DNA of 64,000 nucleotides from Dromiciops gliroides. Taxonomy: Eukaryota > Chordata > Mammalia > Microbiotheria > Microbiotheriidae. Shown here piece by piece: positions 1 to 10,936 of the stretch. The stretch is taken from the NCBI RefSeq assembly GCF_019393635.1, contig NC_057861.1:93168827-93232826 (forward strand), written 5' to 3'. The first letter of the stretch is position 1, and every line of letters starts with the position of its first letter. Both the position numbers and the translations under genes were made by a program. Under the pieces are notes generated by a model that saw only the letters and a program-made list of their open reading frames with translations, had not been told where the DNA came from and made no database searches.

Positions 1-124
1 TTTAGCTTTTCGTTTGTTTTAAATTTTGATTTGGGTACCCTTAAGAGTCAGAGAAATTCAAATTGAAAGCTCCCAACTGGAAAGACCTTTCCTGACTAAA
101 CTTGTATGCTAATCAAAACAGATC

Positions 125-240
125 TCGACTCTGTTGGGCAAGTCACTTTGCTATGCTAGGCTTTAGTTTCATCATGTGTAAAATGGGATGGTTAGATGAG
201 ATGAACTGTTAGGTTTCTTTCCATTCTAGAATTCAATGTT
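125..240 (+). repeat. MIR-like CORE-SINE fragment
   Basis: The order 'gggcaagtcact' then 'tcagtttc'-like and 'taaaatggg' motifs is the tRNA-unrelated core and 3' part of a MIR/CORE-SINE in the plus direction. It is strongly diverged and has no clear TSD. Confidence 0.5.
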
Positions 241-339
241 CCAGCATCCAGGTGATGCTATGATGGATTTGCAGTCAGAAAGACCTCAGTTCAAATATCG
301 CCTAAGACACTTACCCTGTGAACCAAGAGAATTCAATTC

Positions 340-377
<38 letters not shown>

Positions 378-540
378 CAGTTTCCTAATCTGTATAATAA
401 TAGCACATACTTCCTAGCTTAGTTGTGAGGATCAAATAAAAATACCGGTAAAGTGTTTGAAAACCTTGAAGTGTTAATAAACATTTACTATTATTGTGAT
501 TGTTGCTGTTATTATTACTGATATTAATATTATCATTAGG
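241..540 (+). repeat. CORE-SINE (MIR/THER-like) with internal (CT)n expansion
   Basis: A tRNA-like head ('cagttcaaat'), the 'cctcagtttcctaatctgta' module, 'gttgtgaggatcaaat', and a TTATTA-type tail identify a CORE-SINE. A (CT)n run at 344-373 has expanded in its middle. The open frame over 385-621 is a by-product of this repeat. Confidence 0.65.
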
Positions 541-850
541 GCAGCTAGAAAGAGCACTAGATAGAGCAGCTGGGTGGGCCTGGGGACAGGAAAACCTGTG
601 TTCAAAAGCAGTACCTGACACTTATCAGCTGTGTGACCTCCAGCAAGTCACTTAATCTGTGTTGGTCTCAGTTTTCTCATCTTTAAATGGGGGTAATAAT
701 AGTATCTACCTTCCAGAGTTGTTGTGAGGATCAAATGAGATGTTGGTTGTAAAGCACTTAGCAAACTTCCTGGCATATAGTAAATGCTATAAAACCTTTG
801 GCTATTATTATTATTATTATTGTTATTATATTGCAATGATCATCATCATC
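541..850 (+). repeat. CORE-SINE (MAR/THER-like) with ATT-rich tail
   Basis: Contains a tRNA-like start, 'agctgtgtgacc', 'caagtcacttaa', 'tcagttttctcatctttaaa' and 'gttgttgtgaggatcaaatg' in canonical order. It ends in a TTATTA tract at 805-830. Head to tail with the preceding copy. Confidence 0.7.
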
Positions 851-1620
851 ATTAGCATTATTCTATGTCCTAAGGTTCTAACATTCTGCCACTCAAAATT
901 AAATTGTTTCCAAACAAACAAACGATAGTGTCTCTCTGGTAAGTTTATTATTTAAAAATTCAGACTAATACCTTGCTCTGGAAAGGGCCCCCTACCACCT
1001 CTCATTTTCTCTTGCCAAGTCAGAAAGCCAAAGAGAAGGGGCACACACTGCCCTTTAACCTTTGTTCTAGTTACCTTCTCAGACCGGGGTCTTCCACCTA
1101 TTGTAGGCTCCAACAAGCCTTTTACCTGATATTATCAGTATCTGGGGATCAGCCCCTGAGGCTTTTTACACAGAGCTGAGGTAAGGAAAACCAAACTGAT
1201 TTTTAAAGCCCATTATGCTGAGCTAATAGGAACAATACATTTCTCCAGCTATGAAATAACACCAAGTGGTTCTCTGTTACTTATAGAATGCAAAGCGCTC
1301 CCAGTATTTAGGAGAAGCAAATAATAAATTGCAGTCAGCTCCCCCGCAACCCCCCTTCTTAAATAAGGCTGAAAACCTATTAGAGAATAAGGGCTAAGGT
1401 ATAATTGGAAATGCAACCTTCTCCTTAGCTGCATCCCTACCAAACAAAAGACTTAGAGCCACGATTAGGAAGCACCTTTGTTTACCAAGAAGCTATTTGA
1501 TTTGTGTCCTGCTGATTTTATACTCCTGTTTTATTTTGCTTATTAGGAATCACCACAGCTGGTGTCTTCTCTCCCTTCTGCTGGAAATTGTTACAGGAAA
1601 GAAATGACCAGGGACTATGC
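851..1620. other. Unassigned intergenic DNA
   Basis: No gene, RNA or repeat family recognised. Short open frames here lack conserved features or splice sites. Confidence 0.5.
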
Positions 1621-1692
1621 CATAGAATCATAAATTCGTAGAATCTTAGAGCTGTAAGGGACCTTAGAAAACAGTAAAGCTCTGCTTCCATC
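1621..1692 (-). repeat. L3/CR1 LINE 3'-end fragment
   Basis: The 'agaatcttagagctgtaagggacctta' type sequence is the reverse complement of the 3' terminus of L3/CR1 elements, so the element runs on the minus strand. Short and diverged. Confidence 0.45.
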
Positions 1693-2849
1693 CAAGCCTA
1701 GGGACTATTGTTCCCTGAGAAGCAGTCAGGAGGGAGAATAAACTGGTTTCCATGGATCGGAGACATACTTGGCGATCCTCTCTTTAGAGAGGGAGAGACA
1801 AATCGAGGCAGTCAAGGCCCAAACCATTGGGAAACTGACCCCAGTCATGGCCCTTGACTTCTGGGCTCACAACCTCAAAGAGATGACAACCTACAATGAG
1901 CTTTATCCTTGGTTGAGCAAAAGTGTTTCAGTTTGCTCCCTGCTGAAGAGAGTTTTTACTTATTGTGTGGTTTTTGGTCTACTCTGGTTTGTATAACTCC
2001 ACTGATTTTTGCTTTCTGCTTTCTTTGATTAAAGAGGTTTGTGAACCATCCCTGATAGGCTTTTATGTATCCATCATTTGGGTGAGAAAAATAATAACGC
2101 CCTCTAAAAGGAGAGTGCAAATTGAGTGCTACTCTTCTCCCTCAAAAGAACAGTTTTCATTCTGAACTCCAAAATATTATACCCACAGATGAGATATATT
2201 TGAGGGGTGGTAGAGAGATATTCTTGGGTGTGTTATAAATTTCTGATTTCCCTCTTGAACACTGGAGTTGCAATCATCCTGGACCCTTCCTACTTCTTCT
2301 CTCAGCCTCTGCCTAGCTAGACTGTTGGGAATACCAGCCAGCTTCTCCTCTGCAAAGGCAGACCAAATCCCAGGTCTTATCTGTCCATCTATCCACTTTT
2401 GAGCCAGGTTTATGAATTTGGGGAGCCTTTCCCTGAAATATATCTTACAACAGAATGTTTCGAACATGGAATATTAAAGTGGAGAAAAGAATTAGAACAT
2501 TTAATAGCATACGGAGTTAAAATTGTCAAATAAGCCAACATTTTATTGATTCCTGCAAGTATCTTTACCACGTGAGCCTTTGCTTTCGATTTATGTGTCA
2601 TATCATGTATAATTTGGGGTTTTGTTTTTATGCTTCTGAGTTTTTAGTTTTGATTTTAGCTATTCCACTTAGAGCATGAATTGTTCCAGCCAGAAAGGAT
2701 TTTCAACCACAGAAAATAGAATGTTAGAACTACTTGTTGGATATGTCCACTTGGACAAAATAGGTTCAGAACGCAATTTATCTTTTCATCTTCCCTGCAC
2801 CCTCAAAAAGTCCCACCCCTCGTCTAAAAATCTTTGTTTCTTTTGAGGA
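1693..2849. other. Unassigned intergenic DNA
   Basis: No convincing gene or known repeat. A 96-codon open frame on the minus strand at 2177-2467 has no recognisable domain and is probably chance. Confidence 0.45.
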
Positions 2850-2990
2850 CATCATTGTTGTCTGTCCTTTATGCTCAAAGAGGACCAATAACGTCAGGAG
2901 GGTGAGGTCTTGACTTGCAAGTAAATTGGATTGAAGTGAGGCAGGGCAGGACAAAGTCATCAACCGCACTCACTCCCCCAGGGTTACGAT
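2850..2990 (-). repeat. RTE-tailed SINE, 3' end only
   Basis: Begins with 'ttgttgtctgtcctttatgc' and 'aaagaggaccaat', the reverse complement of the RTE LINE 3' tail seen at about 60130-60175. It continues with 'attgaagtgaggcagggc' and 'caccactc'-like text shared with the fuller copies at 42969-43508 and 45360-45895. Truncated to about 140 bases. Confidence 0.6.
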
Positions 2991-3099
2991 ATTTTCTGAT
3001 CCTGCTGATTCATTGCTTTGTAGTTATTCTAGATCCCTTACCCTTTCTCATCCCCATGAACAATCAGTTGCCACATTTCATTAGTTTTACTTAGAACAT

Positions 3100-3425
3100 G
3101 CTGTCCTCCATTCTTGGAATACTCTCTAGACTTTTGGAATTGAGTGAAGACTCAGCTCAAGTGGCTGGCATCACATGGCCTTTCCTGAACCTCTTCATTG
3201 TTATCCTAAACTTTCATCCTTAATTTATCATATTTCTTTCTCTATATTTTATATTACTTACATAAGTGCTTTGTTCCCCCCACCACTACACCCCCATCCC
3301 CTTCTCTGGACCTGTTCCTTGGGCACAAGGATTATCTTCTTTTTGTTTTTATATCCCTCACATTTCACACAATGCCAGGTACACAGTGGCACTTAATAAA
3401 TGCTTGGCAAATTAAATTGAAATGA
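3100..3425 (+). repeat. L2 LINE 3' end
   Basis: Matches the L2 3' layout: 'ctcagctcaa...cacatggcctttcctgaa', then the 'gggcacaaggattatcttct' segment, then 'cacaatgccaggtacacagtggcacttaataaatgcttg'-type ending. No coding potential left. Confidence 0.65.
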
Positions 3426-4345
3426 ATAGGCCTGGGAACAAAAATGCTAAAACAGACCTCAAATATGTCTTAGATATAATCCATCCAACCCAGGATGCTG
3501 GTGAATACCTCTATCTTAGAGGTATTCAACAAGGGAATGGAGTGCTTTGGGGGCTAATGAATTCTTGTCGCTGGAAATATTCAGGCACAAGCTGTAAAAG
3601 GGATTAATATACTATAGCTAGATAGGACAGAAGAGCCTCTAAGGCAACCTCCAAGTAAATGATTTTCTGATGATCCCCACGGGCCAGCACATAGGTATCT
3701 CTTAGAGGATTTTTGGAATGTAACCCAGGCCTCTGACATTCATCATATTTTCAAGTCTTTAGTGATAAAGGATGCTGTGATGATATTGACACTGGTCTTT
3801 TGTAGCCTGAGCCCCCAGTAGTCTCAGCATCCTTTCTATTGCACTACAGAGATGGCGACCAAACACTGTATTTCAGTCTATTATCTCTAGCCTCCTCTCC
3901 TCCCCACCTTTCTTGTACCCTTCATTTACATAAATACTCAAAAAACAGGCAGACAACTTTTCTGCATGTACTTTTCACAGATTGGCAGGCAAAGGGGGAA
4001 AACACTGGAAGCCTCCCTTCTGCTCAAAGGTTCATTGTCAATACAGGTGTTCACTTGGTTTGGGTCTTTGTTCAGGCAAGAAAAGAGAGAAACTTAATCA
4101 GTTTTCTCACTCCCATTCATTCTCCTTTCTCTTTCTCCTTCCTCTCCCTCCCCCTTTCTTTCCCCCAATCTATTTCTGCAAAGCATCTATTTACAAACTA
4201 GGTCACAAACAGAGAGACCTGCCATCTAAAAATAGAAAGCTATTATGGATCGGACAGGTGTCTGAGTGTATGCCGAGAGGTCTGAGCACAGTTTCTGTTT
4301 TTTTTCTTTCTTCAATTTCAACTCCCTCTTCCCCAAAGAAGCCCC
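3426..4345. other. Unassigned intergenic DNA with a pyrimidine-rich stretch
   Basis: No gene recognised. 4105-4165 is C/T-rich ('ttctcctttctctttctcct'). The 120-126 codon overlapping open frames at 3839-4362 reflect low-complexity composition. Confidence 0.45.
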
Positions 4346-4560
4346 CTGTATCATGGAGCTAGAGAATCTCAGAGTTGAAAAGGGACTTGGAGAGTCTGCT
4401 GGTCCAACCCATCCTGACAAAATCATGACTTTGCTTGACAATAACTTGGTCATCTGCTTGAATTCTTCCTTTTGGGGCAACTTCCAGGACAGCCTGTTCT
4501 ATTGATCTCAGTTCTAATTATACTTACACAGTTGTTCCTTCTATCACGTTGAAACCTACC
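4346..4560 (-). repeat. L3/CR1 LINE 3'-end fragment
   Basis: Reads as reverse-complement L3/CR1 3' end: 'gaatctcagagttgaaaagg', 'tggtccaaccca', 'tcatctgcttgaa', and 'cagcctgttctattgatctc'. The order agrees with the longer L3 copy at 21975-23395. Confidence 0.6.
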
Positions 4561-4982
4561 CCACACTTACCCCCACCCCAAACCTCCCTGTCATTTTTAC
4601 AGTCATTTGAATATGCTAAGTCCAGAGACAATTGTGGTATAATGGAAGGGGATATTGGATCTAGAATCAGAAGTCTTTCAGGTAGAGGGTTTTACTATCT
4701 CCCATATGCACATGTGTTCTTTTATGTAACACTCATGCTCTTTCTGCCACTGGCTCATAATCCTCAAACGTATTATTTTTTCTAATAATACTATATCCAT
4801 ATTAATCTGTTACATACCCTATCAATATTTACAAATTTTTGTAACCTAAGGGCAGGGCTTTCCACTGAGGTTCTCTTAAATTTCATCTTTTTTAGATTAT
4901 AGCCCATATAGATTTTTTTGCTTATATTTCTATTATCCAGGGTAGTAAATATCCCTCACCAATCCATAACTCACCTCTGTCG

Positions 4983-5200
4983 CAGCTAGGTGGCATAGTA
5001 GTTTAAATCTAGTCTCAGACACTGAGACCCTGTATGAGTCATTTAACCACTGTCTGCCTCAGTTTTTTTCATACTGAAAATGGGGATAATAATAATACCC
5101 ACCTTCTAGGATTTTTATGAGGATTAAATGAAATAATATTTGTAAAGTGCTCTGAAAACCTCAATGCTATGTGTATGCTAGTCATTATTATGACTGTTGC
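4983..5200 (+). repeat. CORE-SINE
   Basis: 'cgcagctaggtggcatagta', 'tcagacactgagaccctgta', 'tgcctcagttttttt', 'tgaaaatggggataataata' and 'tttgtaaagtgctctgaaaa' follow canonical CORE-SINE order, with an ATTATTATG-like tail. Confidence 0.7.
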
Positions 5201-5329
5201 TGTTGTTTTCTATTCAGCAATCCCTGCTGTGACAATCTATAGAGAGGTCATCGAGCTTCTTCTGGCCCCTGTCAAAATGAGAAGATGAGATGTTAGGTCT
5301 ACAGACAGAGATGTATTGGTCTATTCATC

Positions 5330-5880
5330 CATTAATTCATTCATTTGTTCAACAAATAAAACTATCATTGTGATGTGTAATGTGCACAGAGCATTGTTGT
5401 CTCTAGTGGAAAAACAAAATTTACATTAATTTCTTTGTTCATTCATTCAACAAACATTTATTAATCATCAACTGTGCCCAGTCCATTGTGATAGGAGATG
5501 AAAGAAATACAGAATTTAATTGACATTCATCTCCTGCCCTCAGTCCCCTGATATATGAATAAAAATAGGAGTTAAATCTTATCTAATTCATCAATCATTT
5601 ATCAAGCATATACTATTAAAGGAAATAGCACCTACATAGAGCTTTCCACATCTTAAAGCCTAACTAAAGGGTAGCTATTAGTATGGTAATTATGTGCAAG
5701 GCATTATGCTAGGCACTGGAAGTACAAAAACAAAAATAAAACCCTCGGTCCCTTCAAGGAACTTTACACATTACTCAATACCTGAATTTATATAACACTT
5801 TAAGTTCTGCAAAGCATTGTCTAATTATCTTCTTTCATTTTCATGGTACCCTTGTGAAGAGTTGGTACTTGGTGGGTCTA
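5330..5880 (+). repeat. Cluster of old mammalian interspersed repeats
   Basis: Two copies of the 'ttcaacaaa...tttattaa...tgtgcccag' type repeat (5330-5400 and 5440-5540) are followed by a 'ggcattatgctaggcactgg' segment (5698-5770). A MIR-like reverse piece lies at 5790-5870. I recognise the pattern but cannot name the family of the first segments. Confidence 0.4.
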
Positions 5881-6049
5881 GTCCCAGTGAATGAGGAGGT
5901 AGATCATCTGAAATTTTTTCATCATGCTGATTAGATACTCAAGAAATTCCCATTAGTCTCAGCCTCCTTTCTCCTATGATTGGAGGGCTGGAAGACAGAA
6001 CACTAAACCCCTCCCAACGTTTTCCTTGAGAAGGCTGGAATCTAGATTT

Positions 6050-6248
6050 TCTAGCTCACTCTTCACTTTCTGCTTAGTTGCACTAGGTACTCCCTTGTTG
6101 TCCCTCCCCTTTCCACTTCCTTATATGTGTTGTCTTCTCCCATTAGATTGTAAGCTCCTTGAAGGCAGGGACTGTCTTTCTTCTTATTTGCACTTAGCAC
6201 AATTAGTGGCCCATATTAGGTGTTTAATAAATGTTTAATTAATTGAAT
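6050..6248 (+). repeat. L2 LINE 3' end
   Basis: Clear L2 terminal module: 'agattgtaagctccttgaag', 'gcagggactgtctt', 'cttagcacaat', 'aataaatgttt'. Diverged and non-coding. Confidence 0.75.
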
Positions 6249-6489
6249 TGAATAACATAAAGCCCTAGGGTCTTGAGGATCTTTGAATTTAGGCTTGGCT
6301 ATAGACTGAATTTGTTGCCCCAATAGCCTAACTAAATGGGAAAACATTCATTAGCAGGAGATTGCCCAACTGATGATGAGGGTTTTTCGTGGTTCTTGCT
6401 TTGGTTTTTATTCACACAAATTCTGTCTTCGAAGGTGAAGATGACTTGTGATCTGCAACTTCTGGAATTCTGAGTTAGGGGACATCTAC

Positions 6490-6650
6490 ACTGAAGGTAT
6501 CATAGAGTCATAGACTCATAGCTAGAAAGATATGTATAGACCATTTCACCCAACCTCCTTATTTTACAGATGGGGAAACTGGGGCTGATAAAATTTAAGT
6601 GATTTCCTCATGATCACACAGCTAGTAAATGTCCAAGGCTCCATTTACTG
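6490..6650 (-). repeat. MIR-like repeat joined to L3-type sequence
   Basis: 'ttacagatggggaaactggg', 'tgatcacacagctagtaaat' is the reverse complement of a MIR/CORE-SINE. It is preceded by an L3-like 'agagtcatagactcatagct' stretch. Confidence 0.6.
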
Positions 6651-7545
6651 TAGTATCTAGGGTCAAATTCACTTGAACTAAATATAGGCAGACTCCCGAA
6701 AATGAGAACTCTTTGAAAGAAATACATATACCCCTAAACCTGTCTATGAGTTTGATTATCATACATACATGCATGCATGTATACACACATAGACTGAGGA
6801 GGGGATCCATACCTAGTTGTAGTAATCCAAGGTAAGGAATGGAAGAGGGCTCTAAGCTTCATACTGAGCAAGTAGCAATTATAGAAGTAAGCAGCATCTG
6901 TATGGCTTTGGCTCCAGAAGTAGAATGGGATAAGCTTGCAACAGAATATCAAGAGGTAGAAAGACATATAAAAGAGTAACCTGCAGTTCCATTCCTCTGA
7001 ACCTGCAGAGCTTTTCAACTGGTTGACAGTGGCTGAATCCAGTAGCAATCTACTGGTACTCTAATCTTTGGCAAGTCTACATTTGTGTTGTATTGGTTTT
7101 GTATGACCCAAGTCAAATCAGAAACTTATAGAGGGTAGTTCTCAGATTTTGCCTGTATTGAATTGGTTTGTATACACTGATGGCTTACAGATTTCTAGTC
7201 TAAGATGTTCCTGAGATTTTGGAAAACCATAACAGTAAGTCCTCTGAGAAAGATGAAAGACCCAAGAGTGTGGAAAATAGAACGATGCATGGCCTAAACA
7301 TTCTTTTACAAACTGTGTAGAGCCTAGTCCTAACACTATGTCTGATGTCAAGAAGTGAAACTGAAAAAAATGAGCAAACAAAAACAAAAACTAAAAATAC
7401 CACCATAAGGAGTTATTAAGGTGACAGGGATATTCAAGACAAAAATCCAGAAGAGGATGCCAGAACATCTACAAGCAGCATCTCAAAGAAAAACATACTT
7501 TGTGCACAAGTACAACCGGAATTCCTAGAAGAAATAAAGCAAGAG

Positions 7546-7699
7546 GTTTTTTTATTTGTTTGTTTTTGTTTTTGTTTTTGTGTGGGGCAGAGAGTGACTT
7601 GCCCAAAGTCACACAGCTAGTAAGCGTGGCCAGATTTGAACTCAGGCCCTCCTGAACCCAAGGCCAGTGTTTTATTCATTGTGCCACCTAGCTGCCCAC
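7546..7699 (-). mobile_element. WSINE1-type tRNA-derived SINE
   Basis: Minus-strand SINE with a T-rich start (reverse of the A-tail), 'tgacttgcccaaagtcacac', 'gatttgaactcaggccctcc' (B-box complement) and 'gtgccacctagctgccc' (head). It is flanked by an 11-bp exact TSD, 'taaagcaagag', at 7535-7545 and 7700-7710. Inserted into old L1. Confidence 0.85.
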
Positions 7700-8339
7700 T
7701 AAAGCAAGAGTTTTTAAAAAAGAACTCACAATGGTTTTATAAATGAAATGAGAGTGGTAGAAAAGACCACTAGAAAAGGAATGAAAGCACTAAGGAAAAA
7801 AAAAACTAGAAAGGAAATGAGGGTTGTAGAAGAATGACCTTGAAAGAAAATTATCAGATTGATACAAGGGATTACTTGTTTATCTAAGCAACTGACTTCT
7901 TGAACTAAGAATGGACTGAATGGAAGTTAATGAACCCACAAAACAAGAAATGTGAAAGTTAAAAAAAATTAAAGTAAAGTATCTAATAAAAAAAAAAAAA
8001 CTGACCTAGAAAACAGACCAAGGAGAGAGAATTTGAGTTGTTAGACTACCTTGACACCATGACCAGAACAAAGAGCCTCGATATTATATTTCAAGAAATC
8101 ATAAAGCTGCTGAGATTCCTTAGAAAGGGCAAGATGAAAATAGAATCTACCAGTAACATCCTGAAAGAAATTTCAAAATAAAAACTCCAAAGAAAGTTAT
8201 ATTCCACATCAGAGTGTTCAAGTCAAAGGGAAAATATTGCAAGCAAAAGGAATGAATTAATGTACCAAGGAGCCACAGTCAGAATCACAGAAGATTTAGC
8301 AGGCAACTCAATATAGGAGTAGGGAGTTGTTTGGAATAT

Positions 8340-8460
8340 GATATTTCAGAAGGCAATTGCATGTGCACATGTTAACACACATACACATGTATATGTATAT
8401 ATGTGTGTATATATACATATATACATATGCACACACACACACATATATATATCTACATAA
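8340..8460. repeat. TA/CA microsatellite
   Basis: Alternating purine-pyrimidine tract ('acatgtatatgtatatatgt', then CA-rich). Open frames here encode only low-complexity Y/I/H/C-rich text. Confidence 0.9.
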
Positions 8461-8534
8461 ACAAGCAAGCAAGAAAAACTTATGAGTATCTTATATTCTA
8501 GAAGCAACATATACATATGTATTTGGTTATATAG

Positions 8535-8970
8535 ATGATAATAATAAATATAATCACTAATTTTTATATAGTATTTACTATGAGTCAGGTACTGTGCTAA
8601 CTGCTTTACAATCAATATCTCATGTGATCTTCACAACAACCCTGAGAGGTAGGTGTTATTATTATCAACATTTTATGAATCAAAGCTTCTTAAACTGTGT
8701 GGATCGTGAAAAAGTTGGCAACAGTAAAAAGTTATGTATATCTATTTAAATACCTGTATACCTAGGGTCATGTAAAAATTTCTCAGGCAAAAAGAGGTTG
8801 TGAATGGAAAAAGTTAAAGAAGCCCTCTTACAGATGAGGAAACTGAGGCAAACAGAGGTTAATTTACTTGCTCAGGGTCACGCAGTAAGTCTCTGAGGCT
8901 GGCTGGATTTGAACTCTGATCTTCCTGACTCCAGTCAAGCACTGTATCTATTGAACTGCTTCACTGCTTA
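8535..8970 (-). repeat. MIR/CORE-SINE split by a hAT-like insert
   Basis: Left part: 'gtactgtgctaactgcttta', 'atctcatgtgatcttcacaa', 'caaccctgagaggtaggtgt'. Right part: 'ttacagatgaggaaactgag', 'gggtcacgcagtaag', 'gatttgaactctgatcttcc'. Together they form one minus-strand MIR-type SINE interrupted at 8681-8826. Confidence 0.7.
8681..8826. mobile_element. Short hAT/Charlie-like non-autonomous DNA transposon
   Basis: A 146-bp insert inside a MIR. Its ends are imperfect inverted repeats: 'aagcttcttaaact' on the left, and the complement of the right end reads 'gggcttctttaact' (11 of 14 match). The 'cttcttaaact' type terminus is characteristic of hAT-Charlie elements. An 8-bp TSD (left 'tttatgaa', right 'cttacaga') is plausible but decayed. 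No coding capacity, so this would be a MITE. Confidence 0.55.
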
Positions 8971-9000
8971 TAGATGTATGTATATATAAAAACAACTCTA

Positions 9001-9163
9001 AGGGGCAGCTAGATGGCACAGTGGATAAGGTACCAGCCTTGGATTCAGGAGGACCTGAGTTCAAACCCAGCCTCAGACACTTACTAGCTGTCACTCTGGG
9101 CAAGTCACTTAACCCCCATTGCCTTGCCCCCCCCAAAACAACCCCAACCCCCCCCAAAACCCC
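9001..9163 (+). mobile_element. WSINE1-type SINE
   Basis: Plus-strand copy: 'ggggcagctagatggcacag' head with an A-box-like 'tggcacagtgg', B-box-like 'gagttcaaacc', 'ggcaagtcacttaaccccca', and a C/A-rich tail. TSD 'aaaacaactcta'/'aaaacaagtcta' at 8989-9000 and 9164-9175 (11 of 12). Confidence 0.85.
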
Positions 9164-9175
9164 AAAACAAGTCTA

Positions 9176-9416
9176 TATAAGTGTGTGTACACATTTACCC
9201 ACATATAGGCTATGTATATGTGTATATACACATACATATACATATAAATATATACATGTATATTTGTATATATAAATAGATATACTCTATACACAGATAC
9301 ATGTGTATATGTATATATACACATACACATATGTATGTAAATATGCATTGTGCATGTATATGTGTATATATGCATATGTACACATATCTACATACATATA
9401 TATGTATGTATGTATA

Positions 9417-9420
<4 letters not shown>
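9176..9420. repeat. TG/TA-rich alternating purine-pyrimidine tract
   Basis: About 245 bases dominated by TA, TG and CA steps with short interruptions ('gtatatgtgtatatacacat'). Low-complexity frames on both strands are not genes. Adjoins the (GA)35 run. Confidence 0.9.

Positions 9421-9490
<70 letters not shown>
9421..9490. repeat. Perfect (GA)35 microsatellite
   Basis: Seventy bases of uninterrupted GA dinucleotide. Homopurine on the plus strand. The ER-repeat frames over it are artefacts. Confidence 0.98.
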
Positions 9491-9492
<2 letters not shown>

Positions 9493-10007
9493 TGAGTATA
9501 ATTCTTGAGTGGTAGGAATGGGGTGGGTAGATTTTAAATTCATACCTTAATTCTAAGAAGACTTTCAAACCTTCCTATTGAAAACATCAGAGCTGTGTAG
9601 GAACTTTGAAATACAAGCAAAATACAGAAATACAGAGAAACCTAAAAAGGTAAATATTATAACACAATCATAATAAACTAAACAATGTTTTAATATGATA
9701 ATGTTCTTACATTCAAATATGAAAAAATGAGATTAGAGGGCTGTCTGGCTGAATAAATATTTCTTTACAACTCTATCATCATTAAGGGTCACATAGGGAG
9801 TGTAATAAGACAGAGGGTCTACAATGTTGGTTTTTTTTTTTAACTTCGATCATCTTAAAACATGGGAAAAAGCAGGAGGTGGGGTGGGAGCAAATATGCT
9901 GGGGCTAAGATAGGGAGTGCCAAAGTGGATTAGAGCATAAAGGCGTGAAGATGGTAGATGGCACTTGAACCTGACTTTCATCTGAATTGTTCAAAGGAGG
10001 GAAGAAT

Positions 10008-10054
10008 ACACACACACACACACACTCACACACACACACACACACACACACACA
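10008..10054. repeat. (CA)n microsatellite
   Basis: CA dinucleotide repeat with one 'tc' interruption near 10025. Confidence 0.95.
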
Positions 10055-10119
10055 GATACGCAGTAGTTTGAAAACAAAAGTAACTTTGCATAAAATTGAT
10101 AGTGAATGAATGAAGGTTT

Positions 10120-10742
10120 CCAGGGTAATATTAGAAAGATCTGATAAACTGGAGGGTCCCCAGAGGAGGGCAACCAGGATTTAAAAAGGGCCTTGGGTTC
10201 TTGTTATAACAGTACTACTTTGAAGGAAACAGGCATGTTTAGACTAGAGAAGAGAAGACTTGGAGATAGTGCTATCTTCTAGTCAAAGTCATTAATCTCA
10301 TGCTGGACAAGGATTATCTATTCCAACCTTCTCATTTTAAAGATGAGGAAACTGAGGCCTAGGGAGGCCAATGCATTGACCAGAGTTACACGACTAATTC
10401 ATATCTTTGAGGATTTGATGAGCCATCATAAGGAACAGGGGTTGTTCTGCTTGTCCTCATTGGACTGAACCAGTGTTGGTAGAAACTGAAAAGAAGGAAA
10501 TTAAAAATTTGAGGTCAAGTTAAAAAACAAAACCAAAAGAAACCCTCATATTCCCACAGTTCAAGTTATCTCAAAGTAGAATTGATTACCTTGGGCAGTA
10601 GTTCATTCCGCCTCATTGGAGGTCTGTAGTCAGAGGCTAGATGACTACTTGAATGGTATGTTATAGTGAGGATTCCTTTGGAATATGGGTTTTGACCAGA
10701 TGATTCCTGAAATCCATTCCATCTCTGAAATCTGAGATTCTG
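10120..10742 (+). repeat. L3/CR1 LINE 3' region with MIR inserted
   Basis: Forward L3/CR1 3' end: 'gaggagggcaaccaggattt', 'gactagagaagagaagactt', then 'tgttctgcttgtcctcattg', 'ctcattggaggtctgtagtc', 'gaggctagatgactacttga', ending 'ccatctctgaaatctgagat'. A minus-strand MIR-like piece (about 10270-10420, 'aaagatgaggaaactgaggc') interrupts it. Confidence 0.65.
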
Positions 10743-10936
10743 TTTTTGTTTTGTTTTGGGTTTTTTTTTTGGCGAGGCAATTGGGGTTAAGTGACTTGCA
10801 CAGGGTCATCCAGCTAGTAAGTGTTAAGTGTCTGAGGTTGGATTTGAATGCAGGTCCTCTTGAATCCAGGGCTGGTGCTTTATAGCCACTGTGCCACCTA
10901 GCTACCCCCACCCCCCCTTTTTTGTTTTTGTTTTGG
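10743..10936 (-). mobile_element. WSINE1-type SINE
   Basis: T-rich start, then 'ggcaattggggttaagtgac', 'gtgtctgaggttggatttga', 'gtgccacctagctaccccca'. A 15-bp TSD 'aaatctgagattctg' lies at 10728-10742 and, with one mismatch, at 10937-10951. Inserted at the very 3' end of the L3 copy. Confidence 0.88.

Larger units (their letters stand above)
7150..9960 (+). repeat. Old L1, ORF1 region, interrupted
   Basis: 7360-8360 aligns by eye with the ORF1 zone of the younger L1 at 36240-37330. Shared landmarks are 'gagcaaacaaaaacaaaaac', 'ctagaaaacagaccaaggag', 'atatttcaagaaatcat', 'gagccacagtcagaatcaca' and 'tttggaatatgatatttca'. The end of ORF1 and the inter-ORF spacer resume around 9540-9960. Between them lie simple repeats, a MIR with a hAT-like insert, and a WSINE1. 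Many stops and indels. The 5' boundary is uncertain. Confidence 0.55.

Noticed and set aside
3839..4362. Overlapping 120- and 126-codon frames
   Set aside because: Low-complexity pyrimidine-rich DNA yields S/F/P/L-rich text in two frames. No domain, and no splice or start context.
9001..9163. A- and B-box motifs suggesting tRNA genes (here and in all WSINE1 copies)
   Set aside because: The motifs belong to tRNA-derived SINE heads with TSDs and A-rich tails. No cloverleaf with an anticodon loop can be drawn with confidence.
9109..9568. Open frames of 64-93 codons on both strands rich in Y, I, H, C or in RE/LS repeats
   Set aside because: They are translations of the TA/TG/CA and (GA)35 simple repeats, not proteins.
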